From contig NZ_CP050306.1 of assembly GCF_014189535.1 (NCBI RefSeq), positions 1 through 64,000 on the forward strand: a stretch of 64,000 bases of DNA, read 5' to 3'. Every line of letters starts with the position of its first letter. Within the stretch, counting starts at the first letter, position 1. Position numbers and translations under genes: made by a program. Below are positions 1 through 8,310 of the stretch, one piece after another. The DNA comes from Rhizobium lusitanum (GTDB taxonomy: Bacteria > Pseudomonadota > Alphaproteobacteria > Rhizobiales > Rhizobiaceae). The notes below the pieces were generated by a model that was given only the letters and a program-made list of their open reading frames with translations, did not search any database and was not told the origin of the DNA.

Positions 1-1008
1 TTGTCGCGTAATGTACTGCGGCTACCGGACGACTATCTTGTTGCTATCGTGCCTGGGTCTGATACTGGAGCAGTTGAAATGCTGCTTTGGAATCTGCTGG
101 GGCAGAATGGAGTAGAGGTCTGCGAGTGGGAGTCATTCGGCCGAGATTGGCTTCATGATATCGCTAGCGAACTGCGTGTACCCGGACTTAAAGTTTACAG
201 CGCGGAGAATTTTGGCGAATTCCCCGATCTCTCTGCTGTTGATTTCGATAAAGATGTTGTTTTCTCCTGGAACGGCACCACTTCGGGTGTTTGTGTGCCA
301 GATTCTGACTGGATTCCCGACGATCGACGCGGGCTGACTATTTGCGATGCAACCTCGGCAGTCTTTTGTATGGAAATAGATTATCGCAAACTTGATGCGA
401 TCACTTGGTCTTGGCAGAAATCGCTCGGCGGTGAGGGCGCGCATGGCATGATTGCACTTTCACCCGCGGCGGTTAAGCGATTGGAAAGTTATCGACCCGT
501 CCGTCCCGTTCCAAAAATATTCCGGCTAACCAAGAACGGGAAGCTGCTTCATCAAGTTTTTGAGGGTTACACAATCAATACTCCGTCGATGCTTGCCGTG
601 GAAGATGCACTCGACGCATTGGCGTGGGCAGAAAGCGTCGGAGGATTGCCCGGTCTTCTAGCAAAAACCGGTGAAAATTTTTCGGTACTTAAGGCGTGGG
701 TCGATACATCCTTAGATGTTGAGTTTCTTGCCTCTAACCCGCGAACGATCTCCCAGTCTTCAGTCTGTTTGGCGTTCCGGCACGCGGCAAACCTACCTGA
801 AACACTTAGACGACACTTTGCACAGCGTGTGAGCGAGATCGTTGCACACGAGGAGGCTGGATACGATATTCAGAGCTATCGTGACGCGCCGCCGGGTCTA
901 CGGATATGGGCCGGCGCAACTGTAGAGCGTTCAGATCTCGAAGCATTGTTACCTTGGATCGACTGGGCCATTGCTGAAGCCCGCGCCGAGCTGAGTTTAA
1001 ACGGATGA
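1..1008 (+). CDS. serC: Phosphoserine aminotransferase, 5' end outside the window
   Basis: PLP-dependent class V aminotransferase that makes O-phosphoserine from 3-phosphohydroxypyruvate in serine synthesis. The 335 visible residues include SDTGAVEM (PLP phosphate region), WNGTTSG, the ICDATSA stretch and the lysine of SWQKSLGGEGAHG (K140 of the visible part), the expected Schiff-base residue. The C-terminal DAPPGLRIW..ATVE matches the alpha-proteobacterial SerC type, which is about 385-390 residues long, so roughly the first 50 residues lie upstream of the window. The TTG at base 1 is only an in-frame codon. The stop overlaps the next start (ATGA), implying one transcript with the phosphatase gene. 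A plasmid-borne second serC is likely. Confidence 0.9.
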   Translation: MSRNVLRLPDDYLVAIVPGSDTGAVEMLLWNLLGQNGVEVCEWESFGRDWLHDIASELRVPGLKVYSAENFGEFPDLSAVDFDKDVVFSWNGTTSGVCVPDSDWIPDDRRGLTICDATSAVFCMEIDYRKLDAITWSWQKSLGGEGAHGMIALSPAAVKRLESYRPVRPVPKIFRLTKNGKLLHQVFEGYTINTPSMLAVEDALDALAWAESVGGLPGLLAKTGENFSVLKAWVDTSLDVEFLASNPRTISQSSVCLAFRHAANLPETLRRHFAQRVSEIVAHEEAGYDIQSYRDAPPGLRIWAGATVERSDLEALLPWIDWAIAEARAELSLNG

Positions 1009-1784
1009 GAGAACAACCGGATATACTTATCGGATTTGCGCAGGATCTTGCAGAGATTGCTTGCAGAAGATTGCAGGCTTGTGCTGCAAATCCGGTAGAT
1101 ATGCGGACGAAGGGCGACTCCAGCCCGGTGACTGATCTCGATCTCGAAATTGAGCGCGCTATGCGTGAACGAATCTTGGATCGCTACCCTTGTCACGGGA
1201 TACTTGGAGAGGAGTACGGAGCGGAGCGTATTGGTGCAGATATCGTTTGGGTGCTCGATCCAATCGATGGCACCGCGCATTTCATCGCCGGTGTGCCACT
1301 TTTTGGCACCTTGATTGCAATAACGCGGGGCGGTCAGCCGTGGATAGGGCTGGTTGACATTCCGATGACGGGGGACCGTTGGATCGGCATCGCTGGCGAA
1401 TGGGCCACGCGCAACGGAAAGATAGCCCGTACCCGGACCTGTCGAAGTCTTTCGCGCGCCTTCATGTCTTGTTCTAATCCAGACATGCAGTCCGCTGCTG
1501 AGGCGTCCCAATTTTTACGAGTAAAGAAATCGGTAGCTTACACGCTCTACGGTGCCAGCAGCTTCGCTTTTGGAGCGTTGGCAAGTGGTCGGACCGATCT
1601 TGCAGTGGATGCCGGTCTAGGCACTCATGACATCATGGCCCCATGTGCAATCATAAGTGGGGCAGGTGGTGCAATGACGGATTGGAAGGGAGAGGCTCTT
1701 AGGTTAGGGAGTTCGGGACAGACGATTGCCGTAGGTGACCGCAACCGGCTGCTGGATATAGTAGCGTTGCTTCAGCGCGCATGA
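1005..1784 (+). CDS. Inositol-monophosphatase-family phosphatase (HisN/SuhB-like)
   Basis: 259-residue Mg-dependent phosphomonoesterase of the IMPase fold. Visible metal-binding motifs are GILGEEYG (E69/E70), DPIDGTAHF (D85, D88) and a C-terminal GTHDIMAP..AGGAMTD stretch in which Asp replaces the usual WD motif position. Length fits the family (250-280). It overlaps serC by four bases. The family includes histidinol-phosphate, inositol-phosphate and PAP phosphatases, so the substrate cannot be read from sequence. The coupling to serC makes a phosphoserine-related role possible, but that is inference only. Confidence 0.85.
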   Translation: MREQPDILIGFAQDLAEIACRRLQACAANPVDMRTKGDSSPVTDLDLEIERAMRERILDRYPCHGILGEEYGAERIGADIVWVLDPIDGTAHFIAGVPLFGTLIAITRGGQPWIGLVDIPMTGDRWIGIAGEWATRNGKIARTRTCRSLSRAFMSCSNPDMQSAAEASQFLRVKKSVAYTLYGASSFAFGALASGRTDLAVDAGLGTHDIMAPCAIISGAGGAMTDWKGEALRLGSSGQTIAVGDRNRLLDIVALLQRA

Positions 1785-2017
1785 TCTTAATATGGTCGTA
1801 ACCAGTGTTCTGCCCCCACATTGCCGCTGCCATGATTGTCAATCGTGTGAAACGGCTCCGAACATTCAGGAGATCTAGTCTGCGTCGACGAGGCACAAAA
1901 GATGTAGTTCCATAATTAAACTTACGCGAGAAATACACTCTTAAATTGTAGCTTCGGTAACGCAACGCCTTTTGCAGGTATAGGCAGATTTTCAGACTGC
2001 CCCGCCGCCGCGATCTC

Positions 2018-2626
2018 CTATATGGCGTCAAACCGCTCAAGCATCTTCCTGAGCTGCAGGTTCTGCGCATGAAGCTGTTTAGCCAGAAGCCTCTTGAGCC
2101 GCTGGTTTTCTGTATCAAGTGCGGCCACTTCATCGACGGAAATCGAATCCATGGCTGTCTTCGATTGCGTGTTTTGATCCTCGTGTGCACCTACGGAAAC
2201 ATGCGCGGTCGCGGGGCCACGCTTGGCGCGCTTTGGAGCAGCGTCTTTTGATGTTGCTCGAGGCCGCAACGATGGCTGGCTCTCCTGCACTTGCGCAACA
2301 GCTTCGACGACCGGGCGATCGACTTCGTGCGGCTCTAGCGCGTCAACCTGTGCGCCATTGACCGACGGTATTTCTGCCCGCGCAACATCGAGATCGCCCG
2401 CGTGTTCGCTGGCAGAACCCACATTGATCACATCAGGCAGAACGTCTCCACCTGCATCATGCGTGCCGGGTGCCTCGTTCGATTTGAACAGATGCGATGT
2501 GTCATCTTCGACTTCGCGCGCCACGGCCTTGAGGTCCGTGTCTCCCCAAATCGAGTTCGTTCCGGCCTTTGGCGGTCGTCGCCCCGACTTGAATTCAACA
2601 ACGAAGCTTCGTTGCGGCGTTCTCAT
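2018..2626 (-). CDS. SyrB-like regulatory protein, copy A
   Basis: 202 residues. The C-terminus is a short leucine-rich coiled coil (LDTENQRLKRLLAKQL then LQLRKMLERFDAI) shared with the two neighbouring paralogues and with rhizobial SyrB-type proteins. The N-terminus (RTPQRSFVVEFKSGRR..SIWGDTD) is basic, and the middle is low-complexity and acidic. No DNA-binding domain can be assigned with certainty. The rhizobial SyrB family is reported as regulatory (repression of syrM in Sinorhizobium). It is the first of three tandem same-strand paralogues. Confidence 0.65.
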   Translation of the reverse strand: MRTPQRSFVVEFKSGRRPPKAGTNSIWGDTDLKAVAREVEDDTSHLFKSNEAPGTHDAGGDVLPDVINVGSASEHAGDLDVARAEIPSVNGAQVDALEPHEVDRPVVEAVAQVQESQPSLRPRATSKDAAPKRAKRGPATAHVSVGAHEDQNTQSKTAMDSISVDEVAALDTENQRLKRLLAKQLHAQNLQLRKMLERFDAI

Positions 2627-2884
2627 ATATTCTCAACCTTAAAGCACTAATGAAAATCCGGCGCCGATCGGCGCCGCTATATTCTGATCGTGGACCAATA
2701 CAATTCCGCCCAGCGCGCTTCAACCGGCTGCCGCGCGAGGCGGCAATTTGCCCCTTGCGCCGATAACCCCGTCGCTGACTTGCTTTTCATAAGCCATCCA
2801 TCGGACGCAGAGCCCGAACTTCCGGCGTCACGCAAGCGGATGGGCAACGGAGAAACTGCCCGCCCACGCAGTCCCAATCCCGGA

Positions 2885-3355
2885 CTAATCCAGCCCAAGC
2901 CTCTTGCGCAGTTCGGCATTTTCCGCACGCAGCTTTTCCGCCAAAATCTTGCGAAGCCTCTGGTTCTCCTGTTCGAGTTGAACGAGATCCGCCAACTCAT
3001 CGCCGGCCGGAGCGGGTTTCTCTTGCTCTTGATCAAGGGGCCTTAAGGTCCGTTTCCAATTGTAGTAAGTCTGCTCCGATATGCTGGCGCTTTTGATGGC
3101 GTCCTTGAGCGAGCTTGTGCCTGCCGCGACTTGGGTTTCAATCAGTTTGAGCTTCTCTGCTCGTTCCTGCTCGCTAGACCTGCTGGATTTAGCGGTCGGC
3201 ACCTTTGCTGCTATAGCCTTTGCGACCGGCCGAACCGATTCAGCGGTGGTCTTCTGGCGCCGTGGCGACCGCGGCTTCTTCGCCGTTGGTGTCTTCACCT
3301 CGGGATCCGTGCCCACAACCGCAGCAACCAGTCCTGTGTTACTCTCGTCAACCAT
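2885..3355 (-). CDS. SyrB-like regulatory protein, copy B (closest to SyrB)
   Basis: 156 residues from the ATG at 3355 (MVDESNTG); an ATG seven codons upstream at 3376 is possible, but the SyrB family begins MADESNTG, so the inner start is preferred. It has an Ala/Lys-rich N-terminus, a transposase-like helix-turn-helix stretch in the middle (SLKDAIKSASISEQTYYNWK) and a C-terminal coiled coil (LVQLEQENQRLRKILAEKL..LRKRLG). This is the best match to rhizobial SyrB in the window. The target is unknown; syrM and nod genes are not in view. Confidence 0.75.
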   Translation of the reverse strand: MVDESNTGLVAAVVGTDPEVKTPTAKKPRSPRRQKTTAESVRPVAKAIAAKVPTAKSSRSSEQERAEKLKLIETQVAAGTSSLKDAIKSASISEQTYYNWKRTLRPLDQEQEKPAPAGDELADLVQLEQENQRLRKILAEKLRAENAELRKRLGLD

Positions 3356-3707
3356 TAGTATTTTCCCCGCGCTCATCGCCTATTTTCTGTTGGGTAAACT
3401 ATAGTGTCAACACAAACCGTCGGCGCCCCACTTTAACGGCGGCTTGAGCTTGGCGTGGCGTTAGCATGAAGCTTGGATTGGAACAAGATCGCCTCAATAT
3501 TCACACGCTTGGATTGAATTAGTCGAAATTTTACATGAAGTAATGAATTCTGGGAGGCTTGGGATTGTGGATTCCGCTCTTAACGCATTTTTTGCTTGTG
3601 TCTCAACCATTCTGTGAATGGGTCCCTAGACCTTCTTAGGCGCTTTCAAGCCCCCGCCGGAATAGGTGCTAAGTGTGGCGCTAGATTTCACCTTCGCTGA
3701 GGCAGGC
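3356..3707. other. Intergenic region between SyrB-like genes
   Basis: About 350 bp upstream of copy B and downstream of copy C. The open frames crossing it are antisense shadows. It probably carries the promoter of copy B. I see no clear operator, terminator or RNA. Confidence 0.4.
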
Positions 3708-4232
3708 TCACGATGCGTCGAATCGCTGAAGCATCTTTTTAAGCTGAATATTCTGCAGGAGCAGCTTTTGCGCCAACTGGCTTCTCAGTTGCTTGATTTC
3801 TTCATCAAGACTGACCGCATCATCAAAGAAGGTTTTCAGGGGCGAAGGGGATTGCACACTTTGATCCTGACGTGCGGTCACGGTGCTCGCCGCATTCATA
3901 TCGGCGCGGGCTTTCCTGGCGCGTGCAGGCCGCTTCGCCTGCGGTATGCGTGGAGACTTTTTGCGAGTCGCGTTTTCCCGCACCAACGCATGCACTTCAG
4001 CACTCGACAAGCGAACCTCATCACGCATCGTCGTCACGAGATCGACAGGTGGGGTGTCATCGAGGTCAGGCCTATCGACTGCTTCCGTCGAATTTAACGG
4101 AAGCGCATACGCTTGTTCGGCTTCGCTTTCGATTGCGGTGGTTTCAGCATCACGCTCAATCGAAGCCTCGCGCGCTTCCGCCGGTCGTCCCCGCGACGTC
4201 AATTGAACAAGAAATTTCCATGGTGATTTCAT
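3708..4232 (-). CDS. SyrB-like regulatory protein, copy C
   Basis: 174 residues, organised like copy A: a basic start (KSPWKFLVQLTSRGR), a variable acidic middle, and the C-terminal coiled coil LDEEIKQLRSQLAQKL..LKKMLQRFDA. The tail KML.RFDA is nearly the same in A and C, so these two are closer to each other than to B. The start lies 22 bp from the left end of the IS3 element, so its promoter region has probably been displaced by that insertion. Confidence 0.6.
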   Translation of the reverse strand: MKSPWKFLVQLTSRGRPAEAREASIERDAETTAIESEAEQAYALPLNSTEAVDRPDLDDTPPVDLVTTMRDEVRLSSAEVHALVRENATRKKSPRIPQAKRPARARKARADMNAASTVTARQDQSVQSPSPLKTFFDDAVSLDEEIKQLRSQLAQKLLLQNIQLKKMLQRFDAS

Positions 4233-4317
4233 CGTGCTTCAACCTCGAGCAAACTGGCCTGCTGCCGGTTTCATGGACATCGAGTTAAGGTGTTCCTCCT
4301 GAAACCGGAGAGCATGA

Positions 4318-4607
4318 ATGCAAAGACGAATATTCAGCCGCGAGTACAAGCTTGAGGCGGTGAAGCTGGTCAGGGAGCGTGGGGTTGCCGTCGCGCAGGC
4401 TGCCCGTGATCTTGATGTCCACGAGAATGTGTTGCGCAAATGGGTTCGGGAATACGGCGACGATCCCAGCCAGTCCTTTCCTGGAAAAGGGCAAATGAAG
4501 CCGGAGCAGCTTGAGATCGAGCGGCTCCGTCGTGAAGTCGCAAAGCTGAAGGCAGAGCGCGATATCCTAAAAAGGCCGCAGCCTACTTTGCCAGGGACGC
4601 GATATGA
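4318..4607 (+). pseudogene. IS3 transposase orfA (helix-turn-helix subunit), frameshifted
   Basis: Begins RRIFSREYKLEAVKLVRERG, the IS3/IS911 HTH, followed by a leucine-rich coiled coil ending ERDIL. The normal continuation KKAAAYFARDAI and its TGA (4605-4607, overlapping the orfB ATG) are in the -1 frame, because the A run at 4569-4573 has five bases where six would keep the frame. Without the shift the frame runs on to 4662. IS3 elements use -1 slippage on A runs, but that normally joins orfA to orfB, not orfA to its own tail. A one-base deletion or sequencing error is the simpler reading. Confidence 0.75.
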
Positions 4608-5464
4608 AGTTCGCGTTCGTTGCAAAGCACCGCTCGATCTGGCCGGTGGCATGGCTCTGTGAAGTGCTGGGAGTTTCTCGCTCAGGTTTCCACGCCTGGT
4701 TCAATCGTTCTCCGAGCGAACATGCACGCCATGACGAGGTCCTGCTGGAAAGGATCAAGCAGAGTTTCCAGTCCAGCGACCGCACCTATGGTGCCCGACG
4801 GGTCTGGCACGATGTGCTGGAGGAAGGGTTATCCTGCGGCCTCCATCGTATTGAGCGGCTGATGCGCTTGAATGCGCTCAGGGCAAGACCCAGGCGGCGT
4901 GGCTTGCCAAAGGATGCCGGTGACCGTGCCGTCATCATGCCTAACGTGCTGGACCGCCAGTTCGTGGCAGAGCGTCCGAACCAGAAATGGGTGGCTGACT
5001 TTACCTATATCTGGACCGCGGAAGGCTGGCTGTATGTCGCAGCCGTCATCGACCTGTTCTCACGCCGTGTCGTCGGCTGGTCGATGAATGCCAACATGAC
5101 AGCCCAACTCGTCACAGATGCGCTGATCATGGCGATATGGCGTCGAGGAAAACCAGATGCTCTGCTGCATCACTCCGACCAGGGCAGCCAATATACCAGC
5201 GAGCAGTTCCAGCGCCTCATGGGAGATCATAGCATCACCTGCTCGATGAGCCGCTCTGGAAATGTCTGGGATAACGCTGCAATGGAGAGCTTCTTCTCCT
5301 CACTGAAAACGGAGAGAACGGCACGGAAGGTTTATCGCACGAGGAATGACGCCAGAGCCGATGTGTTCGATTACATCGAGCGCTTCTACAACCCGAAGCG
5401 TCGCCACTCGACACTGGGCTATCTCAGCCCCAATGACTTTGAAACAAAGGTGGGATTAGCTTAA
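4604..5464 (+). CDS. IS3 transposase orfB (DDE integrase subunit)
   Basis: 286 residues with the rve integrase core. The DDE residues are in VADFTYIWTAEGWLY (first Asp), LLHHSDQGSQYTS (second Asp) and SGNVWDNAAMESFFSSLK (Glu). The N-terminal HTH_21 region (YGARRVWHDVL) and the C-terminal RFYNPKRRHSTLGYLSP are intact. Its ATG overlaps the native orfA stop. The length is full, so the subunit looks intact. Confidence 0.92.
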   Translation: MKFAFVAKHRSIWPVAWLCEVLGVSRSGFHAWFNRSPSEHARHDEVLLERIKQSFQSSDRTYGARRVWHDVLEEGLSCGLHRIERLMRLNALRARPRRRGLPKDAGDRAVIMPNVLDRQFVAERPNQKWVADFTYIWTAEGWLYVAAVIDLFSRRVVGWSMNANMTAQLVTDALIMAIWRRGKPDALLHHSDQGSQYTSEQFQRLMGDHSITCSMSRSGNVWDNAAMESFFSSLKTERTARKVYRTRNDARADVFDYIERFYNPKRRHSTLGYLSPNDFETKVGLA

Positions 5465-6106
5465 CCTCGTGTCCGATAAACCGGCAGCAGGCCAGTCATC
5501 GAATGCACCCGCATTAGCCAAAGCCGCCAAAGTGGTTTTCAGGCTCTTCGTTGGATAGGGGCGCCCCCGCTTTGGGTAAGCCTTGGCATACTCGACTGCC
5601 GCTTCGACCTGATCCCGCGTCATAGAAGGAAAATCTACAAGGACCGCATCAACGCCCTCGTCCCGCGTCAAAGCTGCTATCAAGTGTGCCGAAATAGCCG
5701 TTCCGCGAACAACCGCCTCACCTCGATCGCCCTTGCTATCAATCCCGCCTCTGACGGCCTCAAGTCTCGCCATTCGGTCTTTAAGATCGGTGTCAATTTG
5801 CACAAGATCCAGTTCAAGCCTACCGAGCTGGAGTTTGTGGGCATCATAGGGCAATTTGCGCAAGGCGCCGTAAAGCCGGCGCCGCCCTGCTGGCGTCAGG
5901 TCCTTGTCGAGTTCATCGGCAAGCCGCAGAAAGCGCAGTTCGGCCGGGCCAAGGAGCCTTTGAACCACGTTCCCCACCTTCTTTTGCCGGGCGTAAATGA
6001 CACCTGTGTCAACCGCCTTGTTCAGCATCGCCGGAGTTCTGCCGAGGACATAGCCTGCTTCGCTTAGCGTAAAATTCTGGACTTGGGACAAGCGCCACTC
6101 CTTCAT
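5456..6106 (-). CDS. DUF433-domain protein with IS-derived C-terminus
   Basis: 216 residues from the ATG at 6106 (MKEWRLSQVQNFTLSEAGYVLG); upstream frame to 6238 looks non-coding. The N-terminal half resembles a MerR-like HTH (TLSEAGYVLGRTPAMLNKAVD). The C-terminal half is DUF433: VVRGTAISAHLIAAL..EGVDAVLVDFPSMTRDQVEAAVEYAKAYP. DUF433 proteins often act as antitoxin-like partners of PIN toxins; no toxin is adjacent. The last 12 codons are read from the IS3 inverted repeat at 5461-5494, so the native C-terminus has been replaced. Confidence 0.7.
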   Translation of the reverse strand: MKEWRLSQVQNFTLSEAGYVLGRTPAMLNKAVDTGVIYARQKKVGNVVQRLLGPAELRFLRLADELDKDLTPAGRRRLYGALRKLPYDAHKLQLGRLELDLVQIDTDLKDRMARLEAVRGGIDSKGDRGEAVVRGTAISAHLIAALTRDEGVDAVLVDFPSMTRDQVEAAVEYAKAYPKRGRPYPTKSLKTTLAALANAGAFDDWPAAGLSDTRLS

Positions 6107-6396
6107 CAATCCATCCCAATATAGGGATGAATTAGACACTGTGCAAGCTAGTAAGGCATCACACCACGATGTGGTGATCTGTCCGACAAGAACAACAGCG
6201 GTATATCGGTCGGGTTGTAAGCAATCTGGATATACCAATTCAACAAATGGATATCTCCGCAGTCTACCAGCCCAAGGCCGCTACTATTTCTTTGCAAAAC
6301 CGGTACAAAGTCGTCATCAAAATTGCATGTTCCAGTGTTTATCGAAAGCCGATAACGAGAACGATCGATAACAAACCCTGGACGGAGAGCCGATTC

Positions 6397-6867
6397 ATGA
6401 TCCCAGCAGCCCCTTCTGACATCGACAAGGCTAAAGCCATCGAGGCGTTGCTGATCCGGCCGATCGATCTTTTACCCAAGGCAGTCGGCGACCCAATCTG
6501 CCCTTTTGCCATCGGCATCTGGACCGATCTTCGAGCGCTCCTGAAACCAGACACCTCTGTTATCTCGCTTCGGCGCGCGGTTTCTGCCTACACGCATTCA
6601 AAACGCTATTTTCTTGCCTGCGCCCAGCCAGACGCTTTTCGGCATGATATCGACGGCAACGCGGTCGCTCCCAATGCGGAAGAACACCGGATGGCCGCCC
6701 AACTGGCGTTCTCGAAGCTGAACAAGAGCTCATCGGATACTCCCGCCCCTCCCCCGCAACCGACGACGGAATCGCCTGAAATTTCGCGAGCAGCTCAAAT
6801 CCGCGCCGGCCTTCTCGGCCGAAGCAAACCGAAAGCAGCAGACTCTAACCCGTCCTCTGCCCAGTAG
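6397..6867 (+). CDS. ProQ/FinO-family RNA-binding protein
   Basis: 156 residues starting at ATG 6397 (MIPAAPSDIDKAKAIEALL), preceded by a GGAGAG-like ribosome site. The ProQ/FinO core runs from about residue 10 to 110: RPIDLLPKAVGDPICPFAIGI, LRRAVSAYTHSKRYFLA, AQPDAFRHDIDGN. The C-terminal 50 residues are Pro/Ser-rich and basic. The family are RNA chaperones that stabilise sRNAs or pair antisense RNAs with mRNA. Its 3' end overlaps that of repC by 23 bp on the opposite strand, next to a replicon known to be controlled by an antisense RNA. Confidence 0.85.
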   Translation: MIPAAPSDIDKAKAIEALLIRPIDLLPKAVGDPICPFAIGIWTDLRALLKPDTSVISLRRAVSAYTHSKRYFLACAQPDAFRHDIDGNAVAPNAEEHRMAAQLAFSKLNKSSSDTPAPPPQPTTESPEISRAAQIRAGLLGRSKPKAADSNPSSAQ

Positions 6868-8158
6868 GAGCATTTGCACGCACCAGCGACATCAGCATCG
6901 GACCAATCGCAAACTGTTCTTTCTCGGTTCGCCGGGTCAGATCACGGAGATAGCCGCCGGCCGAGTTGATATGTCCACCGCGCTCGAGAATGCAGGCCAT
7001 CACCGTCGCGGCATTTTCCGGCCCCATGGCCAGGCAGGCATCCTGATAAGCAGATGGGCTGACATTCAGCATGGTTCGGACGACGACGCCAGCCGACAAC
7101 AGGTCACGCCAACTGCCGATCGCACCGCCCGGCCCGTAATCGATGATCTGCGGGCAGGCTTGAAGAACGAGACCCAGCGGGAATGATTTGAGATCGCCGC
7201 GGGCATCCGCATTCGCTCCAGCGTCCCGCTCGGCTGCTTTCCGCCTACCCGATTGCCGCCCGTCAACGGATACTTCGGGTTTCCCCACCATCGGTACGGT
7301 TGTCAGGTCAGGTTTATCCACCGTTGTCGCGCCCTGCTTCGTTTCGAAGCTTGGTTCAAGATCAGAATAAGATTCGGGGTTTGAATTCTGTATGTGACGC
7401 TCATTTTGATAGGGATTGCCGCTTTGTTTTTGTGTTTTCAGCTGCATTTCCAATTGGATGACGATGTCATCACGCAAAATGACCAGTTCCTCGAGCAGAT
7501 TCTCCAATGCTGCTGTCGTTGGGAAGCGTGGGAGGTCCTCGATCAGGCTTCTGAAACCCAGATATATGCCCTGCCAATCGCCGCCGAGCTGCTCAGCAAC
7601 TGCCGTCTCGATCAGTTTTGCTATGTCGCGACGGCAGAGGCTGATGCGCTCACGCAGCTGCTGGATATGGAGGCGCTCGGCCACCACTGTGGCAGCTAGA
7701 TGTTCGAACTCTTCGGCGCGAGAAAGCAATGGAGCCAATGAAAAGCCAAAAGCGTCACTGACCTCCCCTTCCCTACCCCGGCGGGCGTAACGTTTACCGT
7801 TCGGGCTGTCCTTGCGGATGAGCAGCCCAGCCTCGACCAGGGCGGCGAGGTGGCGTCGGATCGTTTGCTCGGCCATGCCATGCGACCGCAATGACAGCTG
7901 GGCATTCGAGGGGAAAACGACCAGGCCGTTATCTTCGCAAAGGTCGTTCTTCGGGTAGAAGCTCAAGAGAGCGTTCAGCACGGCGAGCGCACGATCGGTG
8001 ACGCCGAGCAGTGGCTTGGCTTCACAAAGCGCGCGATAAATCTTCCATTTGTCGACCGACTTGGCGGGGTCAATGTCGCGCGTCAGCTTTTGACTTGCGA
8101 GCATTCCAAGCGTCATCGGCCGCCGCCCAAAGGGCGTCGTCACATATCCACTTTCCAT
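6845..8158 (-). CDS. repC: Plasmid replication initiator RepC
   Basis: 437 residues, the usual RepC size. The N-terminus has the family signature TTPFGRRPMTLGMLASQ and a winged-helix replication domain (LVVFPSNAQLSLRSHGMAEQTIRRHLAALVEAGLLIRKDSPNGKRYARR). The C-terminal domain contains FPLGLVLQACPQI, a WRDLLSAGVVVR stretch and GGYLRDLTRR. In repABC replicons RepC initiates replication at an origin inside its own gene, so the origin is probably within these bases. It follows repB on the same strand after a gap that holds the antisense RNA. Confidence 0.95.
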   Translation of the reverse strand: MESGYVTTPFGRRPMTLGMLASQKLTRDIDPAKSVDKWKIYRALCEAKPLLGVTDRALAVLNALLSFYPKNDLCEDNGLVVFPSNAQLSLRSHGMAEQTIRRHLAALVEAGLLIRKDSPNGKRYARRGREGEVSDAFGFSLAPLLSRAEEFEHLAATVVAERLHIQQLRERISLCRRDIAKLIETAVAEQLGGDWQGIYLGFRSLIEDLPRFPTTAALENLLEELVILRDDIVIQLEMQLKTQKQSGNPYQNERHIQNSNPESYSDLEPSFETKQGATTVDKPDLTTVPMVGKPEVSVDGRQSGRRKAAERDAGANADARGDLKSFPLGLVLQACPQIIDYGPGGAIGSWRDLLSAGVVVRTMLNVSPSAYQDACLAMGPENAATVMACILERGGHINSAGGYLRDLTRRTEKEQFAIGPMLMSLVRANAPTGQRTG

Positions 8159-8251
8159 TTGCCTTCACCTACGTTGAGGCAAAAAAATCCACTCACCAAA
8201 AACGGCGCCAAGACTCTTGACTATGATTCGTGGAAATGTGATTCTCAATCT

Positions 8252-8301
8252 GCGATGATTTGAGAGAGGCTTCCACGACGGCGACGTTTGGGGGCCTTTT
8301 T
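8252..8301 (+). ncRNA. Probable counter-transcribed RNA (ctRNA/incA) of the repABC operon
   Basis: The repB-repC gap (8159-8310) is where repABC plasmids encode a roughly 50-nt antisense RNA that represses repC. On the plus strand an 8-bp stem with G-U pairs (8267-8274 with 8290-8297) is followed by a T run, an intrinsic terminator. A TTGACT -35-like box at 8217-8222 has only a weak -10 at about 8240-8245. A second inverted repeat TCTCAA/TTGAGA (8243-8248, 8260-8265) would alter repC leader folding. The exact 5' end is an estimate. Confidence 0.6.
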
Positions 8302-8310
8302 CTTTGCGGT

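Larger units (their letters stand above)
4255..5494 (+). mobile_element. IS3-family insertion sequence, 1.24 kb
   Basis: Terminal inverted repeats of about 34 bp lie at 4255-4288 and 5461-5494; both begin TGGCCTGCTGCCGGTTT reading inward and differ at a few later positions. Inside are orfA and orfB of an IS3 transposase. No matching 3-4 bp target duplication is visible (AAC on the left, GTC on the right), so flanking DNA may have been rearranged. The right end forms the 3' end of the DUF433 gene. Confidence 0.85.

Noticed and set aside
4569..4573. Programmed frameshift in IS3 orfA
   Set aside because: Slippage here would lead to the native orfA stop rather than into orfB, so a run-length change is a better explanation.
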